A stretch of 64,000 bases of DNA. Source: Paenibacillus sp. FSL M7-0420 (GTDB lineage Bacteria > Bacillota > Bacilli > Paenibacillales > Paenibacillaceae). The notes below the pieces were generated by a model. The model searched no databases. It saw nothing but the letters and a program-made list of their open reading frames with translations, and was not told the DNA's origin. The stretch is from NCBI RefSeq assembly GCF_038002345.1, contig NZ_JBBOCJ010000001.1:992001-1056000 (forward strand), read 5' to 3'. This document shows, piece by piece, positions 16,854-25,079 of this stretch. Position 1 is the stretch's first letter. Every line of letters begins with the position of its first letter. Position numbers and translations under genes: made by a program.

Positions 16854-17849
16854 TTACTTCGCTGGAGCCGATGGCTCAAGCCAGCGTGAATCCATTACAG
16901 GCTCAGCGGTTGCGGTGTAGCCTTCAGGCAGGTAAGTGGATACCGTGCCTTTGGTAATAACTTGCGGATACATTTTATCCGGGTCAGGCAGGGTGACCTT
17001 GAAGAAGATCACTGCTTTGGTGGCACTGGTGAATTCGATACGCTCTACCGTCAGGCCGTAACCGGGGTTAGGCAGATTGTCAACGGTGATGGTGGCTTTG
17101 TTGACGCCTTCAGCGGCTTTGGCCAGGACTACATCGGAGACGTAATTGTTAGCCGGAACCGGCTCCGGCTCAGAAGGCTCATTGCCCGGATTGTTCGGCG
17201 TAATCACCCGGTCGGCGAATTCAGCGGCATCATGGATCATGACAGCGGCTTCAGCGCGGGTAATCGCATCGGACGGGCGGAATTTGCCGTTATCCAGCGT
17301 GAGTACCTTCGTGTTCAAGAGCACCTGCAGGCTGTAATTCACCTCTGGAGTGAGCTTATCGCCATCCTCAATCATGAAGAACATCTTAGTTACCGGGAAA
17401 TTGCCCTTGCTCTGCAAGGCTTGGGTCAATAAATGGGCGAATTCCGCACGGGTCATCGGTGCATTCGGGTTGATATCCTTTGCCAGCATCAGGCCGCTCT
17501 GCTTCGCAAGGGCGAAGGAGGAGGCGTACCAGGCATTATCTTTTACATTGTCAAAGAGCTGGCTGGCCTTAGCACTGCTGTCGGTACCTGCTTTCGGTGC
17601 AAGCGACAATCCTTTTACAAGGAACTGTACGGCTTGCGCATTCGTCACTTTGGCATTGGGGGCAAACAGGTCATTCGTAATTCCGTTAATTACACCGGCG
17701 TTATGCAGCGAATTGATCTTGGTTTCGGCTGCATTTCCCTTGAGGTCCGTGAAGGCAAATGCGGACGCTCCGAAGGATAAACTGGCAGCCAGGATTCCGC
17801 ACGCGATGCTCATTTTTTTTGCGTGCTTCGTTAGATTCGTTGGTTTCAT
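16854..17849 (-). CDS. Exported SLH-domain protein (paralogue 2)
   Basis: 331 residues, paralogue of the 10956-11927 product. It has the same plan: signal peptide, SLH repeats (FTDLKGNAAETKINSLHNAGVINGI; LFDNVKDNAWYASSFALAKQSGL; KFRPSDAITRAEAAVMIHDAA), a proline-rich linker (PSEPEPVPANN), and a C-terminal domain with NLPNPGYGLTVERIEF and TYLPEGYTATAEP. The linker is longer than in paralogue 1. Both genes are on the minus strand on either side of the importer operon. Probably displayed on the cell wall; function unknown. Confidence 0.88.
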   Translation of the reverse strand: MKPTNLTKHAKKMSIACGILAASLSFGASAFAFTDLKGNAAETKINSLHNAGVINGITNDLFAPNAKVTNAQAVQFLVKGLSLAPKAGTDSSAKASQLFDNVKDNAWYASSFALAKQSGLMLAKDINPNAPMTRAEFAHLLTQALQSKGNFPVTKMFFMIEDGDKLTPEVNYSLQVLLNTKVLTLDNGKFRPSDAITRAEAAVMIHDAAEFADRVITPNNPGNEPSEPEPVPANNYVSDVVLAKAAEGVNKATITVDNLPNPGYGLTVERIEFTSATKAVIFFKVTLPDPDKMYPQVITKGTVSTYLPEGYTATAEPVMDSRWLEPSAPAK

Positions 17850-17923
17850 TGTGCATCACCTCTATTACTCAGATGGTTATTAGCGGCGAAAGGTTGCAGT
17901 TGACCGGAAAAAAATAAAAAAAC

Positions 17924-18763
17924 TTAGGACAACGGGATAAACCGGGTGGACCACAGGTAAAATTTATTTTGCGGATCGGTAAATCCTCTTTTATTCTGAT
18001 CCAGGGCTGCAATTCTCTTCATCTCTTCGTCCGACAGGGAGAAATCAAACAGCTCCAGATTTTGCTTCAGCCTGGCAGGAGTAACCGACTTCGGAATCAC
18101 AGCGATATCCCGCTCCAGATTCCACCTCAAGATGACTTGCGCTGCTGTCTTATCATACCTCTCTGCCATTTCGGTGAGCACAGGGTGGGTAAGCATCTCC
18201 TGGTTACCGTGTCCAAAAGGGCTCCACGCGACATGCTGGATACCGTGCTTGCTCATATAGTCATGAAGCGACCCTTGCTGGAGCAGCGGGTTCGTCTGAA
18301 TTTGATTCACTGCGGGGACAATCGTCCCCTGCTTCATGACCTTATCCAGATGCTCCTGCTCAAAATTAGATACCCCAATTGCCCGGATTTTGCCCTCCTT
18401 GTATAAAGACTCCAGGATGTGCCAGCTTTCTAGATAGTGCTTGGCCGGCCAGTGGATCAGGTAAAGGTCAACATAATCCGTTTGGAGTTTTTGAAGACTG
18501 GCTTCAAAGGCTTTACGGGTCTTTCGCCCCAGGTCAGTGCTCCATACTTTGGTTGTAATAAAGAGCTCGCTTCGAGGTACACCCGATTTCTGAATAGCCC
18601 TGGCTATCAGCTCCTCGTTGCGGTAAGCTGCTGCCGTATCCAGATGCCGGTACCCGTTCTGAAGCGCCCATACTAGAGCGTCTTCATTATTGTCTTTGAT
18701 GTTATACACACCCAGACCCACCTTCGGCATCTGGACTCCATTATTCAAAACGAAATGTTCCAT
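17924..18763 (-). CDS. Aldo/keto reductase
   Basis: 279-residue NADPH-dependent carbonyl reductase of the short AKR type (AKR5-like, as B. subtilis YtbE/YvgN). The catalytic tetrad is visible: Asp and Tyr in HLDTAAAYRNEE, Lys in ITTKVWSTDLG and His in YLIHWP. Cofactor-binding segment: IPKSVTPARLKQNLELFDFSLS. The ribosome site (GGAAG on the minus strand) is at about 18770. It reads away from the adjacent TetR gene, so it may or may not be under that control. Substrate unknown. Confidence 0.93.
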   Translation of the reverse strand: MEHFVLNNGVQMPKVGLGVYNIKDNNEDALVWALQNGYRHLDTAAAYRNEELIARAIQKSGVPRSELFITTKVWSTDLGRKTRKAFEASLQKLQTDYVDLYLIHWPAKHYLESWHILESLYKEGKIRAIGVSNFEQEHLDKVMKQGTIVPAVNQIQTNPLLQQGSLHDYMSKHGIQHVAWSPFGHGNQEMLTHPVLTEMAERYDKTAAQVILRWNLERDIAVIPKSVTPARLKQNLELFDFSLSDEEMKRIAALDQNKRGFTDPQNKFYLWSTRFIPLS

Positions 18764-18897
18764 TTAACATCTTCCTTTCTTTTTAAGTTCGTATAACCAG
18801 CCCTCTTGGTCAACGATTATAGCATAAGAAGGCAACTAATCATCATTGGGAAAGAAAATCGAGACGGATGCACTTCGTAGGATTTTGAAGGGATGCT

Positions 18898-18916
18898 CTT
18901 TTCCGCTGTCGCACTC
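18898..18916 (+). other. Relic of a CRISPR leader/repeat junction
   Basis: CTTTTCCGCTGTCGCACTC is identical over 19 bases to the junction of array 2 leader and first repeat (60216-60234): leader end CTTTTCCGCT plus the first nine repeat bases. The rest of the repeat (hairpin loop, GAGTGCG arm and ATTGAAAT tail) is missing, and no further repeats follow. It lies about 40 kb from that array, in the promoter region of the second TetR module. Confidence 0.6.
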
Positions 18917-18932
18917 CATATAATAATCAGGC

Positions 18933-18980
18933 TTGCATTCCCAAATATGAACCCATATAATTAAACCGAACAGTCGGTTT
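18933..18980 (+). promoter_or_regulatory. Promoter and TetR operator of the second TetR/MFS module
   Basis: TTGCAT at 18933-18938 and TATAAT at 18956-18961 are separated by exactly 17 bp. The operator AAACCGAACAGTCGGTTT at 18963-18980 has perfect 7-bp arms (AAACCGA, TCGGTTT) around ACAG, and begins directly after the -10 box, consistent with autorepression. Confidence 0.75.
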
Positions 18981-18997
18981 TTTGTAGGAGGGATGAA

Positions 18998-19585
18998 ATG
19001 AGTACACCAAAAGGTTCAGTAAAGCGGAGTATGATCCTAGACCAGGCGTTGGAGCTTTTTGTGCAGAAGGGATATGCCGCCACCTCGATGGAGGATATCG
19101 TCAAGCACACCGGGGTCAGCAAGGGCAGCATTTATTACCATTTTTCCAGCAAAGATGATTTGTTTGTGAGTATGGTCGAAAAAATCAACCGCGAATGGGT
19201 GGAGGAGTGGTCGGAGATTCGCCGCCAATTTCCGGAGGTCGGAAGCAGACTAATGGGAGCAAGCTTGCATTTTGTGAACAGCTTCCAGAGTCCTCTGACG
19301 AAGGTGGCTGAAGAGTTCTCCATGAATATGCAGGAGGGTTACCAGGAGATACATCAGCGGCTGATTGAGATCTCAATGGTGCAGATTGAAGTATTTACCG
19401 AGATCTTCCGGGAGGGGATGGAGCAGCAGGTATTTACTATGGCGGACTCGAGCCGGCTGGCTGTGTTATTCACCAGTATGTTAAGCGGCTTGACGCTGTA
19501 TCCCCAAGTGTTCCCCAAAGACGGGATGCACCAGCATACGCAAGAAGCGGTAGCTCTGTTATTGGAGGGAATTAAGAAGAAATGA
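18998..19585 (+). CDS. TetR-family repressor
   Basis: 195 residues. The N-terminal helix-turn-helix is ALELFVQKGYAATSMEDIVKHTGVSKGSIYYHFSSKDDLF. The C-terminal ligand pocket shows no recognised binding motif. The AGGAGGG ribosome site is at 18986-18992. With operators in front of its own gene and in front of the following MFS gene, it most likely represses both. It is similar to the TetR at 5236 in the DNA-contacting helix (VSKGS-YHHF/YYHF), in keeping with the shared operator sequence. Confidence 0.92.
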   Translation: MSTPKGSVKRSMILDQALELFVQKGYAATSMEDIVKHTGVSKGSIYYHFSSKDDLFVSMVEKINREWVEEWSEIRRQFPEVGSRLMGASLHFVNSFQSPLTKVAEEFSMNMQEGYQEIHQRLIEISMVQIEVFTEIFREGMEQQVFTMADSSRLAVLFTSMLSGLTLYPQVFPKDGMHQHTQEAVALLLEGIKKK

Positions 19586-19654
19586 ATGAAGCGCAGCCTG
19601 TTCGAGTCGTTGAACCGCAGTTCTCGGGCAGGCCCGCTTCATTTGAGAATTATT

Positions 19655-19672
19655 AAACCGAACGGTCAGTTT
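19655..19672 (+). promoter_or_regulatory. Second TetR operator, before the MFS gene
   Basis: AAACCGAACGGTCAGTTT differs from the operator at 18963 in two positions; arms AAACCGA and TCAGTTT carry one mismatch. It lies 21 bp before the MFS start codon, between the TetR stop and the pump gene, which argues for a start downstream of it rather than the earlier in-frame ATG at 19586. Confidence 0.65.
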
Positions 19673-19693
19673 TATCGAAAAGGAGGTAATACG

Positions 19694-20923
19694 ATGAAAG
19701 AATTGTTGCGAAATCGGGTATTTCTGCTGGTAATGGCCTCGGATGTGCTGCAGCAGGTGGGGATTTGGGTGCGGAATATGGCTTTGCTCTATTATGTGGT
19801 GCAGCAGACGCAGGGTGATCCGGTGGCTGTGTCCTTGCTTACGGTGGTGGAATACGCGCCGATTTTCTTATTTTCCCTGGTGGGCGGTGTGCTGGCTGAC
19901 CGCTGGCGCCCCAAGCGCACCATGATCTGGGGCGATGTTCTAAGCTTTCTCTCCATTGTGCCAATTTTATTTGTGGTGGCATGGGGATACTGGCAGGCGG
20001 TTTTTATTGTGACGATGATCTCCGCGATTGTGTCGCAGTTCTCCCAGCCATCCTCGGCCAAATTGCTTAAAACCCATGTTCCTGAACAAGAGCTGACGGC
20101 TGCCATGGCGATGACCCAGATGGTCAGCTCGCTGTTTATCATTCTGGGCCCCATCCTCGGCACCTTTGTTTACTACACCTTCGGAGTTATGGTTTCCTTG
20201 AGCAGCCTCCTGGTAATCTTTGCGCTTTCCGCTTGTTTTTTGCTCTTCCTGCCGGATTCACCGCGCTCCATGGAAAGGTTGTCAGTGCAGGCTGTGGTCA
20301 ACGATTTACGCGGCGGACTGCTCTACCTGCGGGAACATGCCAACTTGAAAGTGTTGATGGTGATGTTTGGCGTCCTTGCTCTGGGAGCCGGTCTGACCGC
20401 TCCGCTTGACATCTTTCTGGTTACGGAGCGGCTGGGATTGGCAGAAGCAGACTTGCAGTGGTTTACCGCCTTGTCCGGCTTGGGCCTCCTGATCGGGGCA
20501 ATAATCGCCGCCAGCCTGTCCGGTCGCCTTAAGGGCAAAGGGGTGGTTTTCGCCGGTTTGATTTTGCTCGGGGCGGGGACAATGATTGAAGTATGGTCGG
20601 TCTGGCCCATTCTAACAGGCGGGATGCGGCTGATTACCGGTCTGTTCCTGGCTTTGACGCAGACTGTAATTGGCACGTATATGCTGACTTTGGTTCGGGC
20701 TGAATATATCGGACGGATTAATGGCCTCATCACTCCAATTTTTACCGGGTGCACGCTGATCGGGACAGGACTTTCTGGTATGCTGGTGGCGCAAAGCTCG
20801 CTTATCTTTGTCTATATGCTATCCGGTTTGATTTTGATGCTGGCGGCCTTGGTAGCGCTTCGTCTACGCTTCGACAACCCTGCAGCTAAGCAGGCAGAGG
20901 GGGGAGAAGCAGCGGGGAAGTAA
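19694..20923 (+). CDS. MFS transporter
   Basis: 409 residues, about 12 membrane segments. MFS marks: FSLVGGVLADRWRPKRTMIWGD (motif A-like) and a central cytoplasmic loop (LPDSPRSMERLSVQAVVNDLRGG). It belongs to the enterobactin-exporter/MFS_3-like group often annotated as macrolide or unspecified drug efflux. Start ATG 19694 after AAAAGGAGG is preferred over 19586, because that earlier start would place the operator inside the gene. Substrate unknown. Confidence 0.88.
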   Translation: MKELLRNRVFLLVMASDVLQQVGIWVRNMALLYYVVQQTQGDPVAVSLLTVVEYAPIFLFSLVGGVLADRWRPKRTMIWGDVLSFLSIVPILFVVAWGYWQAVFIVTMISAIVSQFSQPSSAKLLKTHVPEQELTAAMAMTQMVSSLFIILGPILGTFVYYTFGVMVSLSSLLVIFALSACFLLFLPDSPRSMERLSVQAVVNDLRGGLLYLREHANLKVLMVMFGVLALGAGLTAPLDIFLVTERLGLAEADLQWFTALSGLGLLIGAIIAASLSGRLKGKGVVFAGLILLGAGTMIEVWSVWPILTGGMRLITGLFLALTQTVIGTYMLTLVRAEYIGRINGLITPIFTGCTLIGTGLSGMLVAQSSLIFVYMLSGLILMLAALVALRLRFDNPAAKQAEGGEAAGK

Positions 20924-21108
20924 TGCAGATAGAGGGTTGTCCGTAAAACAGAGGACCGTAGCGAAAATGCGCGGCCCTTTTTTGTTCATTTTTCAAGTAA
21001 GAAGCTATGATATTTTTCCTTTTATATCCCAAAAAATACTATATTATAGAAAATGTAATCTTTGTGAAACCGGTAGTATTTGAGAAGAATGGGATTGGAG
21101 AGAAGTTC

Positions 21109-21813
21109 ATGCGTGTTGCGCTGGTGTGTTGTGCAGATTCCACAGAGCCTTGTGAGGATTGCAGGTTTAAGAATGTTCATTCCTTTTTTGCACAGGTGTA
21201 CGGTTGTAAGGTATTGCATTTCAAGGAGCTTGATGCGCTGGTCGATATTGTGAAGGAGGGCCTCCGGCTCGATGGTGTAATCATTAGCACCCCTGACTTC
21301 AACCCGGGATTCATTCATAAGATGCAATACCTGCAGCAGATGCATACGCTGAGAATATTCTTCATTGTGGAGGAGATCAGCGCTCACGGCAACCCTGTCC
21401 CCTTTCCTTCCAATCATATCTACATCAGCAGCTTTGAGCGCTACGGCTTCCAGGAGGAATTGTTCAGCCGGTTGCGCTGCTGGTTCGACGAAGGACTGGA
21501 CCCTTATACACATCGCACCAGACAAATCAAGGATATCGCCCTTCATCTACACTCCAAATCCCTGAAGGTCGGAGAATTCGTCATTGAGCTTACCTGTAAA
21601 GAATTCGAACTCCTGGATCTGCTGCTGGAATGCCAAGGCCAGTACATCCCCACCGAGCAGATTCTGCACCAGCTGTGGGACAGGTATACATCCCCTGAGA
21701 TTGTAAGGCAGTACGTATACAAGCTGAGGCACAAAATCGAGATCATCTCCGGACGAAGCGACATCATCCTGTTTCGCCGGGGGATCGGATATTCGGTGAA
21801 CCCATTGATCTGA
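21109..21813 (+). CDS. Atypical winged-helix (OmpR-type) regulator next to the polyketide operon
   Basis: 234 residues from ATG 21109 (GGAGAGAAG before it). The C-terminal 95 residues are a transcriptional-activator winged helix: FVIELTCKEFELLDLLLECQGQYIPTEQILHQLWD ... IVRQYVYKLRHKIE ... IILFRRGIGYSV. The N-terminal half is receiver-like in length but lacks a clear phosphoacceptor Asp pattern. It starts MRVALVCCADSTEPCEDC, with Cys at 8, 9, 15 and 18, so signalling through metal or redox rather than phosphate is possible (inference). No sensor kinase gene is adjacent. It ends in a strong terminator 150 bp before the polyketide operon and is the natural candidate for its regulator. Confidence 0.8.
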   Translation: MRVALVCCADSTEPCEDCRFKNVHSFFAQVYGCKVLHFKELDALVDIVKEGLRLDGVIISTPDFNPGFIHKMQYLQQMHTLRIFFIVEEISAHGNPVPFPSNHIYISSFERYGFQEELFSRLRCWFDEGLDPYTHRTRQIKDIALHLHSKSLKVGEFVIELTCKEFELLDLLLECQGQYIPTEQILHQLWDRYTSPEIVRQYVYKLRHKIEIISGRSDIILFRRGIGYSVNPLI

Positions 21814-21838
21814 CAGAGTTCTGTCAGGTCTTTTTTTT
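21810..21838 (+). terminator. Terminator after the winged-helix regulator
   Basis: CTGACAGA pairs with TCTGTCAG (8-bp perfect arms overlapping the stop codon) followed by eight T at 21831-21838. Confidence 0.9.
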
Positions 21839-21905
21839 GTGCCCCGGGAAACACATAGATTGCACTCTTCCGTATCCTCCCATAAATCAACAATAACTGT
21901 AAATT

Positions 21906-21955
21906 AACGCAAGCTTAACAGCCGGGTTATGTCTCCTTCCGGGCTTAAGCGTTAC
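21906..21955 (+). promoter_or_regulatory. Imperfect inverted repeat in the leader of the polyketide operon
   Basis: TAACGC at 21906-21911 pairs with GCGTTA at 21950-21955. Inner blocks TTAA (21916-21919) with TTAA (21946-21949) and GCC with GGC add to the stem, with bulges. It lies 34 bp before the GTG start of the aromatase gene and contains an in-frame ATG (21929) with no ribosome site. It could be an operator for the regulator just upstream or an RNA hairpin in the leader; I cannot tell which. I found no convincing -35/-10 pair in 21839-21905. Confidence 0.45.
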
Positions 21956-21988
21956 GATGTCATTAATACGAATGGGGAGGCATATGGA

Positions 21989-22444
21989 GTGGCAACGATT
22001 CAGAACAGTATCTGGATTCACGCAGACCGGATCACCGTATTTGAGCGGACGAATGATATTGCGCACTGGACAGATTTATTCACGGAATACAAGGAGACGC
22101 GGGTGCTGGAGCAGGGGGACGCCTACATCCGGTTTGAGCTGACGACACATCCCGAGGGGAACCGCCCTTCACGCACATGGGAATCAGAACGCTGGCTGGA
22201 CCGGCCGAACTTCCGGATTACGGCCAGACGCCTTGCGCCGCTGCTGCCGTTCAAGCATATGAATCTCGAATGGCTCTATGAGGAGCAGGACGAAGGGACG
22301 TATATGACCTGGATTCAGGAATTCGAGGTAGATCCGGCAAGCGGGCTGACCGGGGAGCAGGTGGAAGCGCATCTGAACCGCACGACCAAGGAGCAGATGG
22401 CAGCGATCAAGCACAATATCGAGAAGCAAACGGTTCGGAGCTGA
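21989..22444 (+). CDS. TcmN-like polyketide aromatase/cyclase (SRPBCC fold)
   Basis: 151 residues. It is expected to fold and dehydrate the nascent poly-beta-ketone on the ACP to form the first aromatic rings. The sequence follows the START/SRPBCC aromatase pattern of tetracenomycin TcmN and WhiE ORFVI: NSIWIHADRITVFERTNDIAHW, LFTEYKETRVLEQGD, TWESERWLDR, FKHMNLEWLYEEQDEGTYMTW and HLNRTTKEQMAAIKHNIE. The frame is open from ATG 21929, but only GTG 21989 has a ribosome site (GGGGAGG, 8 bases before) and gives the family's N-terminus. First gene of the operon, 8 bp before KS-alpha. Confidence 0.9.
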   Translation: MATIQNSIWIHADRITVFERTNDIAHWTDLFTEYKETRVLEQGDAYIRFELTTHPEGNRPSRTWESERWLDRPNFRITARRLAPLLPFKHMNLEWLYEEQDEGTYMTWIQEFEVDPASGLTGEQVEAHLNRTTKEQMAAIKHNIEKQTVRS

Positions 22445-22452
22445 GGGCTTAC

Positions 22453-23775
22453 ATGGAGAATGTGACAAGAAAAAGAGTCGTAATCACCGGGATGGGGCTG
22501 CTTACCCCGCTGGGGAATACGCCGGAGCAGTTCTGGAGGAACAGCCTGCAGGGCAAGGTGGGATATGACCGCTTGCAGGGCTATGAGCATATGGCGCTCA
22601 AAAGCCGCGTTACCGGCACCATACCGCAGTTCGAGCATTTGGGCCGGACGGCTGATGAAGCGCAGCGGGCAGGCATGGGGCGGCCGGGTATTCTGGCGGT
22701 CAACGCCGCGATAAGGGCGGTTGCCGATGCGGGGCTTGTGTTCACGAAGGAGCTGCGGGAGCGTTCCGGGGTCTGCATCGCCAATGCGATTGCCGACACC
22801 CCGTTCTCGGAGCAGACCTTCCTGCGGATGACGGAGGGCGGGCAGGGGCCGATTGATCATGGACTCTGTCAGGAGGATTTGTACCGCAAGGGCATGTTCT
22901 CTTATATTGCCTTCGAAGTGGCGCATGAGTTCGGGCTTCAGGGAGAGGCACTGGTCATGTCCACAGGCTGCACGGGCGGCATTGATGCTGTCGGATATGG
23001 CTATGAGTCGATTACAGCCGGGGAACATGACGTGATGATCTGCGGCGCAGCGGAAGCACCGGTCAGCTCGATGACTATTTCCTCCTTCGATGCCATCGGT
23101 GCGTTAACCTCCAAGTTCAACGATGATCCGCAGCGGGCTTCGAGACCTTTTGAGAAGAACCGCAGCGGCTTCGTTCTCAGCGAGGGGTGTGCCGTCGTTG
23201 TGCTGGAGGAGCTGGAGCATGCGCTCCGGCGGCAGGCGCCGATCTATGGCGAGGTGACCGGATTCGCCAGTACGAATAACGCTTTTCATATGACCGATCT
23301 GCCGCAGGACGGGGATGCGCTCAGTCTGACGATGAACGAGGCGCTCGGCAACGCGGGTCTGACAGCGGAGGACATTCAATATATCAACGCACATGGAAGC
23401 TCGACTCCGCAGAATGATGCTTTTGAGACCGCCGCTTATAAAAGAACGTTCGGAGAGCTCGCCTACTCCATCCCGATCAGCTCCACGAAATCGATGGTAG
23501 GCCATCCGCTCTCGGCAGCGAGTGCCATTGAGATTGTACACTGCCTGCTGGCCTTGAACGAGGGCTATATCCCGCCAACCGCCAACCTGGACGAGCCGGA
23601 TCCGGCCTGTGATTTGAATTATGTGCCGAAAGAGGCGATCCAGCGCGACCTGTACCATATTCTGACCAATGCCAGCGGATTCTCCGGGATTCACTCCGCG
23701 ATGATTCTGGCCGCGAACGAATACAGCAATCGGGCAGGCAAGCTTCAGACTGAACAATGGATGTGCAGCCTATGA
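22453..23775 (+). CDS. Type II PKS ketosynthase alpha (KS-alpha)
   Basis: 440 residues. It condenses malonyl units on the ACP. The catalytic Cys173 lies in VMSTGCTGGIDAVGYGYE, the type II PKS version of the thiolase motif. His314 is in INAHGSSTPQNDAFETAAYKRTFGE and Lys346/His351 in SSTKSMVGHPLSAAS. These motifs are closer to aromatic PKS KS-alpha proteins than to FabF, in particular the NDAFETAAYKR stretch. The stop codon overlaps the CLF start (ATGA), as in actinomycete minimal PKS genes, where KS-alpha and CLF work as a heterodimer. Confidence 0.95.
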   Translation: MENVTRKRVVITGMGLLTPLGNTPEQFWRNSLQGKVGYDRLQGYEHMALKSRVTGTIPQFEHLGRTADEAQRAGMGRPGILAVNAAIRAVADAGLVFTKELRERSGVCIANAIADTPFSEQTFLRMTEGGQGPIDHGLCQEDLYRKGMFSYIAFEVAHEFGLQGEALVMSTGCTGGIDAVGYGYESITAGEHDVMICGAAEAPVSSMTISSFDAIGALTSKFNDDPQRASRPFEKNRSGFVLSEGCAVVVLEELEHALRRQAPIYGEVTGFASTNNAFHMTDLPQDGDALSLTMNEALGNAGLTAEDIQYINAHGSSTPQNDAFETAAYKRTFGELAYSIPISSTKSMVGHPLSAASAIEIVHCLLALNEGYIPPTANLDEPDPACDLNYVPKEAIQRDLYHILTNASGFSGIHSAMILAANEYSNRAGKLQTEQWMCSL

Positions 23776-25019
23776 AGAATACAGTATTCGTAACCGGAGT
23801 AGGGATGGTGGGGCCGTGCGGGAATAGTGCCGGGGCCTTCTGGGAAGGACTTCTGAGCGGCCGTAATTATATGACTCCGCTTCAGCTTGAGGGTACGACT
23901 GGTAACGCGCCTCCCTTCGCTGGACAAGTCAGCGGGATGGAGCCGGAGCGGGTCATCTCGAAGCGTCTGCTCAAGAAATGCTCCCGCTTCTCTGTCATGT
24001 CGATTCTGGCTGCGAAGGATGCCATGGATGATGCGCACTGGGAGCTGGATCAGATGCGCCGCGAGCGGATCGGCATCTTCGTCGGCAACAACTCGGGCGG
24101 CTGGGAGAGTGCGCGCAATGGCCTGCGTGTCCTCCATACCGAGGGGGCGCCCTTCATTGACCCGAACCTGGCGAGCAACTGGTTCCCGGCGGCGGCACAA
24201 GGGCATATGTCCCTGGCCTTCGATATCAGGGGCTACAGCAAGACGGTGATCGCCGACCGGAGCAGCGGGCTGCTCGCCATTGCGTATGCGGCCAGAGCCA
24301 TCCGCAGCGGGATCATCGATGCGGCGATTGTGGGCGGAGCCGAGACGCCGCTTGATCCGTGGGCGCTGTCCTTCTATAACACGGAGGGGCTGCTGAATCT
24401 GAGTGCGGACCGCCCGCAGGCGGCATACCGGCCGTTCGTGGAGGGACGCAGCGGACTGGCCCTGGCTGAAGGAGCCGCGTTCCTCTGCCTCGAATCAGAG
24501 CGCAACCTTCAGAAGCGCGAGGCGTCCCGCCGGGTACGGGCGAGCATCCAGGGCTTCGGCTTCACGAATGACGGCCAGGCCGCCGCCCCACCTGAGGAGA
24601 GTATAGCGCAGTGTGCCAGGGCGATCCGGCTGGCGATTGGACATTCGGAGACGCACCCGGAGAGAATCGGCTATCTGTCGCTGGATGGGGCCGCCTCCGC
24701 CCGCGAAGACGGAATTGAATGCTCGGCCATTCAGGAGGTGTTCGGCAGTAGTACAGAAGCCAAGTGGGCGGGCTGCCCCAAGACCGTCTTCGGCAACACG
24801 ATTGGAGCGGCAGGGGCGTTCGATGTCGCACTGAGCGTGCTGGCAATGAATAACGGGGAGCTGCCCGGCCTTCCGTATCTGGCAGAATCCGTTCAGGACA
24901 ATGGCTTGAACTTCGTGCCGGGGATCAGCCGCCGGACCGCTGTGGAGTCTTCGCTGATTCTGTCCAGAGGGAGGGGGGGTGTCTCTTCGGCACTGGTTGT
25001 GAACAAGGAAGAGCTGTGA
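23772..25019 (+). CDS. Chain length factor (KS-beta/CLF)
   Basis: 415 residues, homologous to KS-alpha over its full length but with all catalytic positions changed. The Cys site reads VIADRSSGLLAIAYA (Ser164 in place of Cys), the first His site LSLDGAASARED (Asp for His) and the second VFGNTIGAAGAFD (Asn for His). That is the definition of a CLF, which sets chain length with KS-alpha. Start ATG 23772 overlaps the KS stop by 4 bp (coupled translation); ATG 23757 in the same frame is an alternative. Actinomycete CLFs usually carry Gln near the Cys position, so the RSS version is unusual. Confidence 0.92.
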   Translation: MKNTVFVTGVGMVGPCGNSAGAFWEGLLSGRNYMTPLQLEGTTGNAPPFAGQVSGMEPERVISKRLLKKCSRFSVMSILAAKDAMDDAHWELDQMRRERIGIFVGNNSGGWESARNGLRVLHTEGAPFIDPNLASNWFPAAAQGHMSLAFDIRGYSKTVIADRSSGLLAIAYAARAIRSGIIDAAIVGGAETPLDPWALSFYNTEGLLNLSADRPQAAYRPFVEGRSGLALAEGAAFLCLESERNLQKREASRRVRASIQGFGFTNDGQAAAPPEESIAQCARAIRLAIGHSETHPERIGYLSLDGAASAREDGIECSAIQEVFGSSTEAKWAGCPKTVFGNTIGAAGAFDVALSVLAMNNGELPGLPYLAESVQDNGLNFVPGISRRTAVESSLILSRGRGGVSSALVVNKEEL

Positions 25020-25079
25020 ACCGTGAATTGTAAAGCAAGATGCGTAAGGCCCATTAACTCTAAAGGAAGGGTGTATCTA

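Noticed and set aside
19586..19693. Longer N-terminus for the second MFS pump from ATG 19586
   Set aside because: It would put the TetR operator inside the gene and adds a non-membrane stretch; ATG 19694 has AAAAGGAGG.
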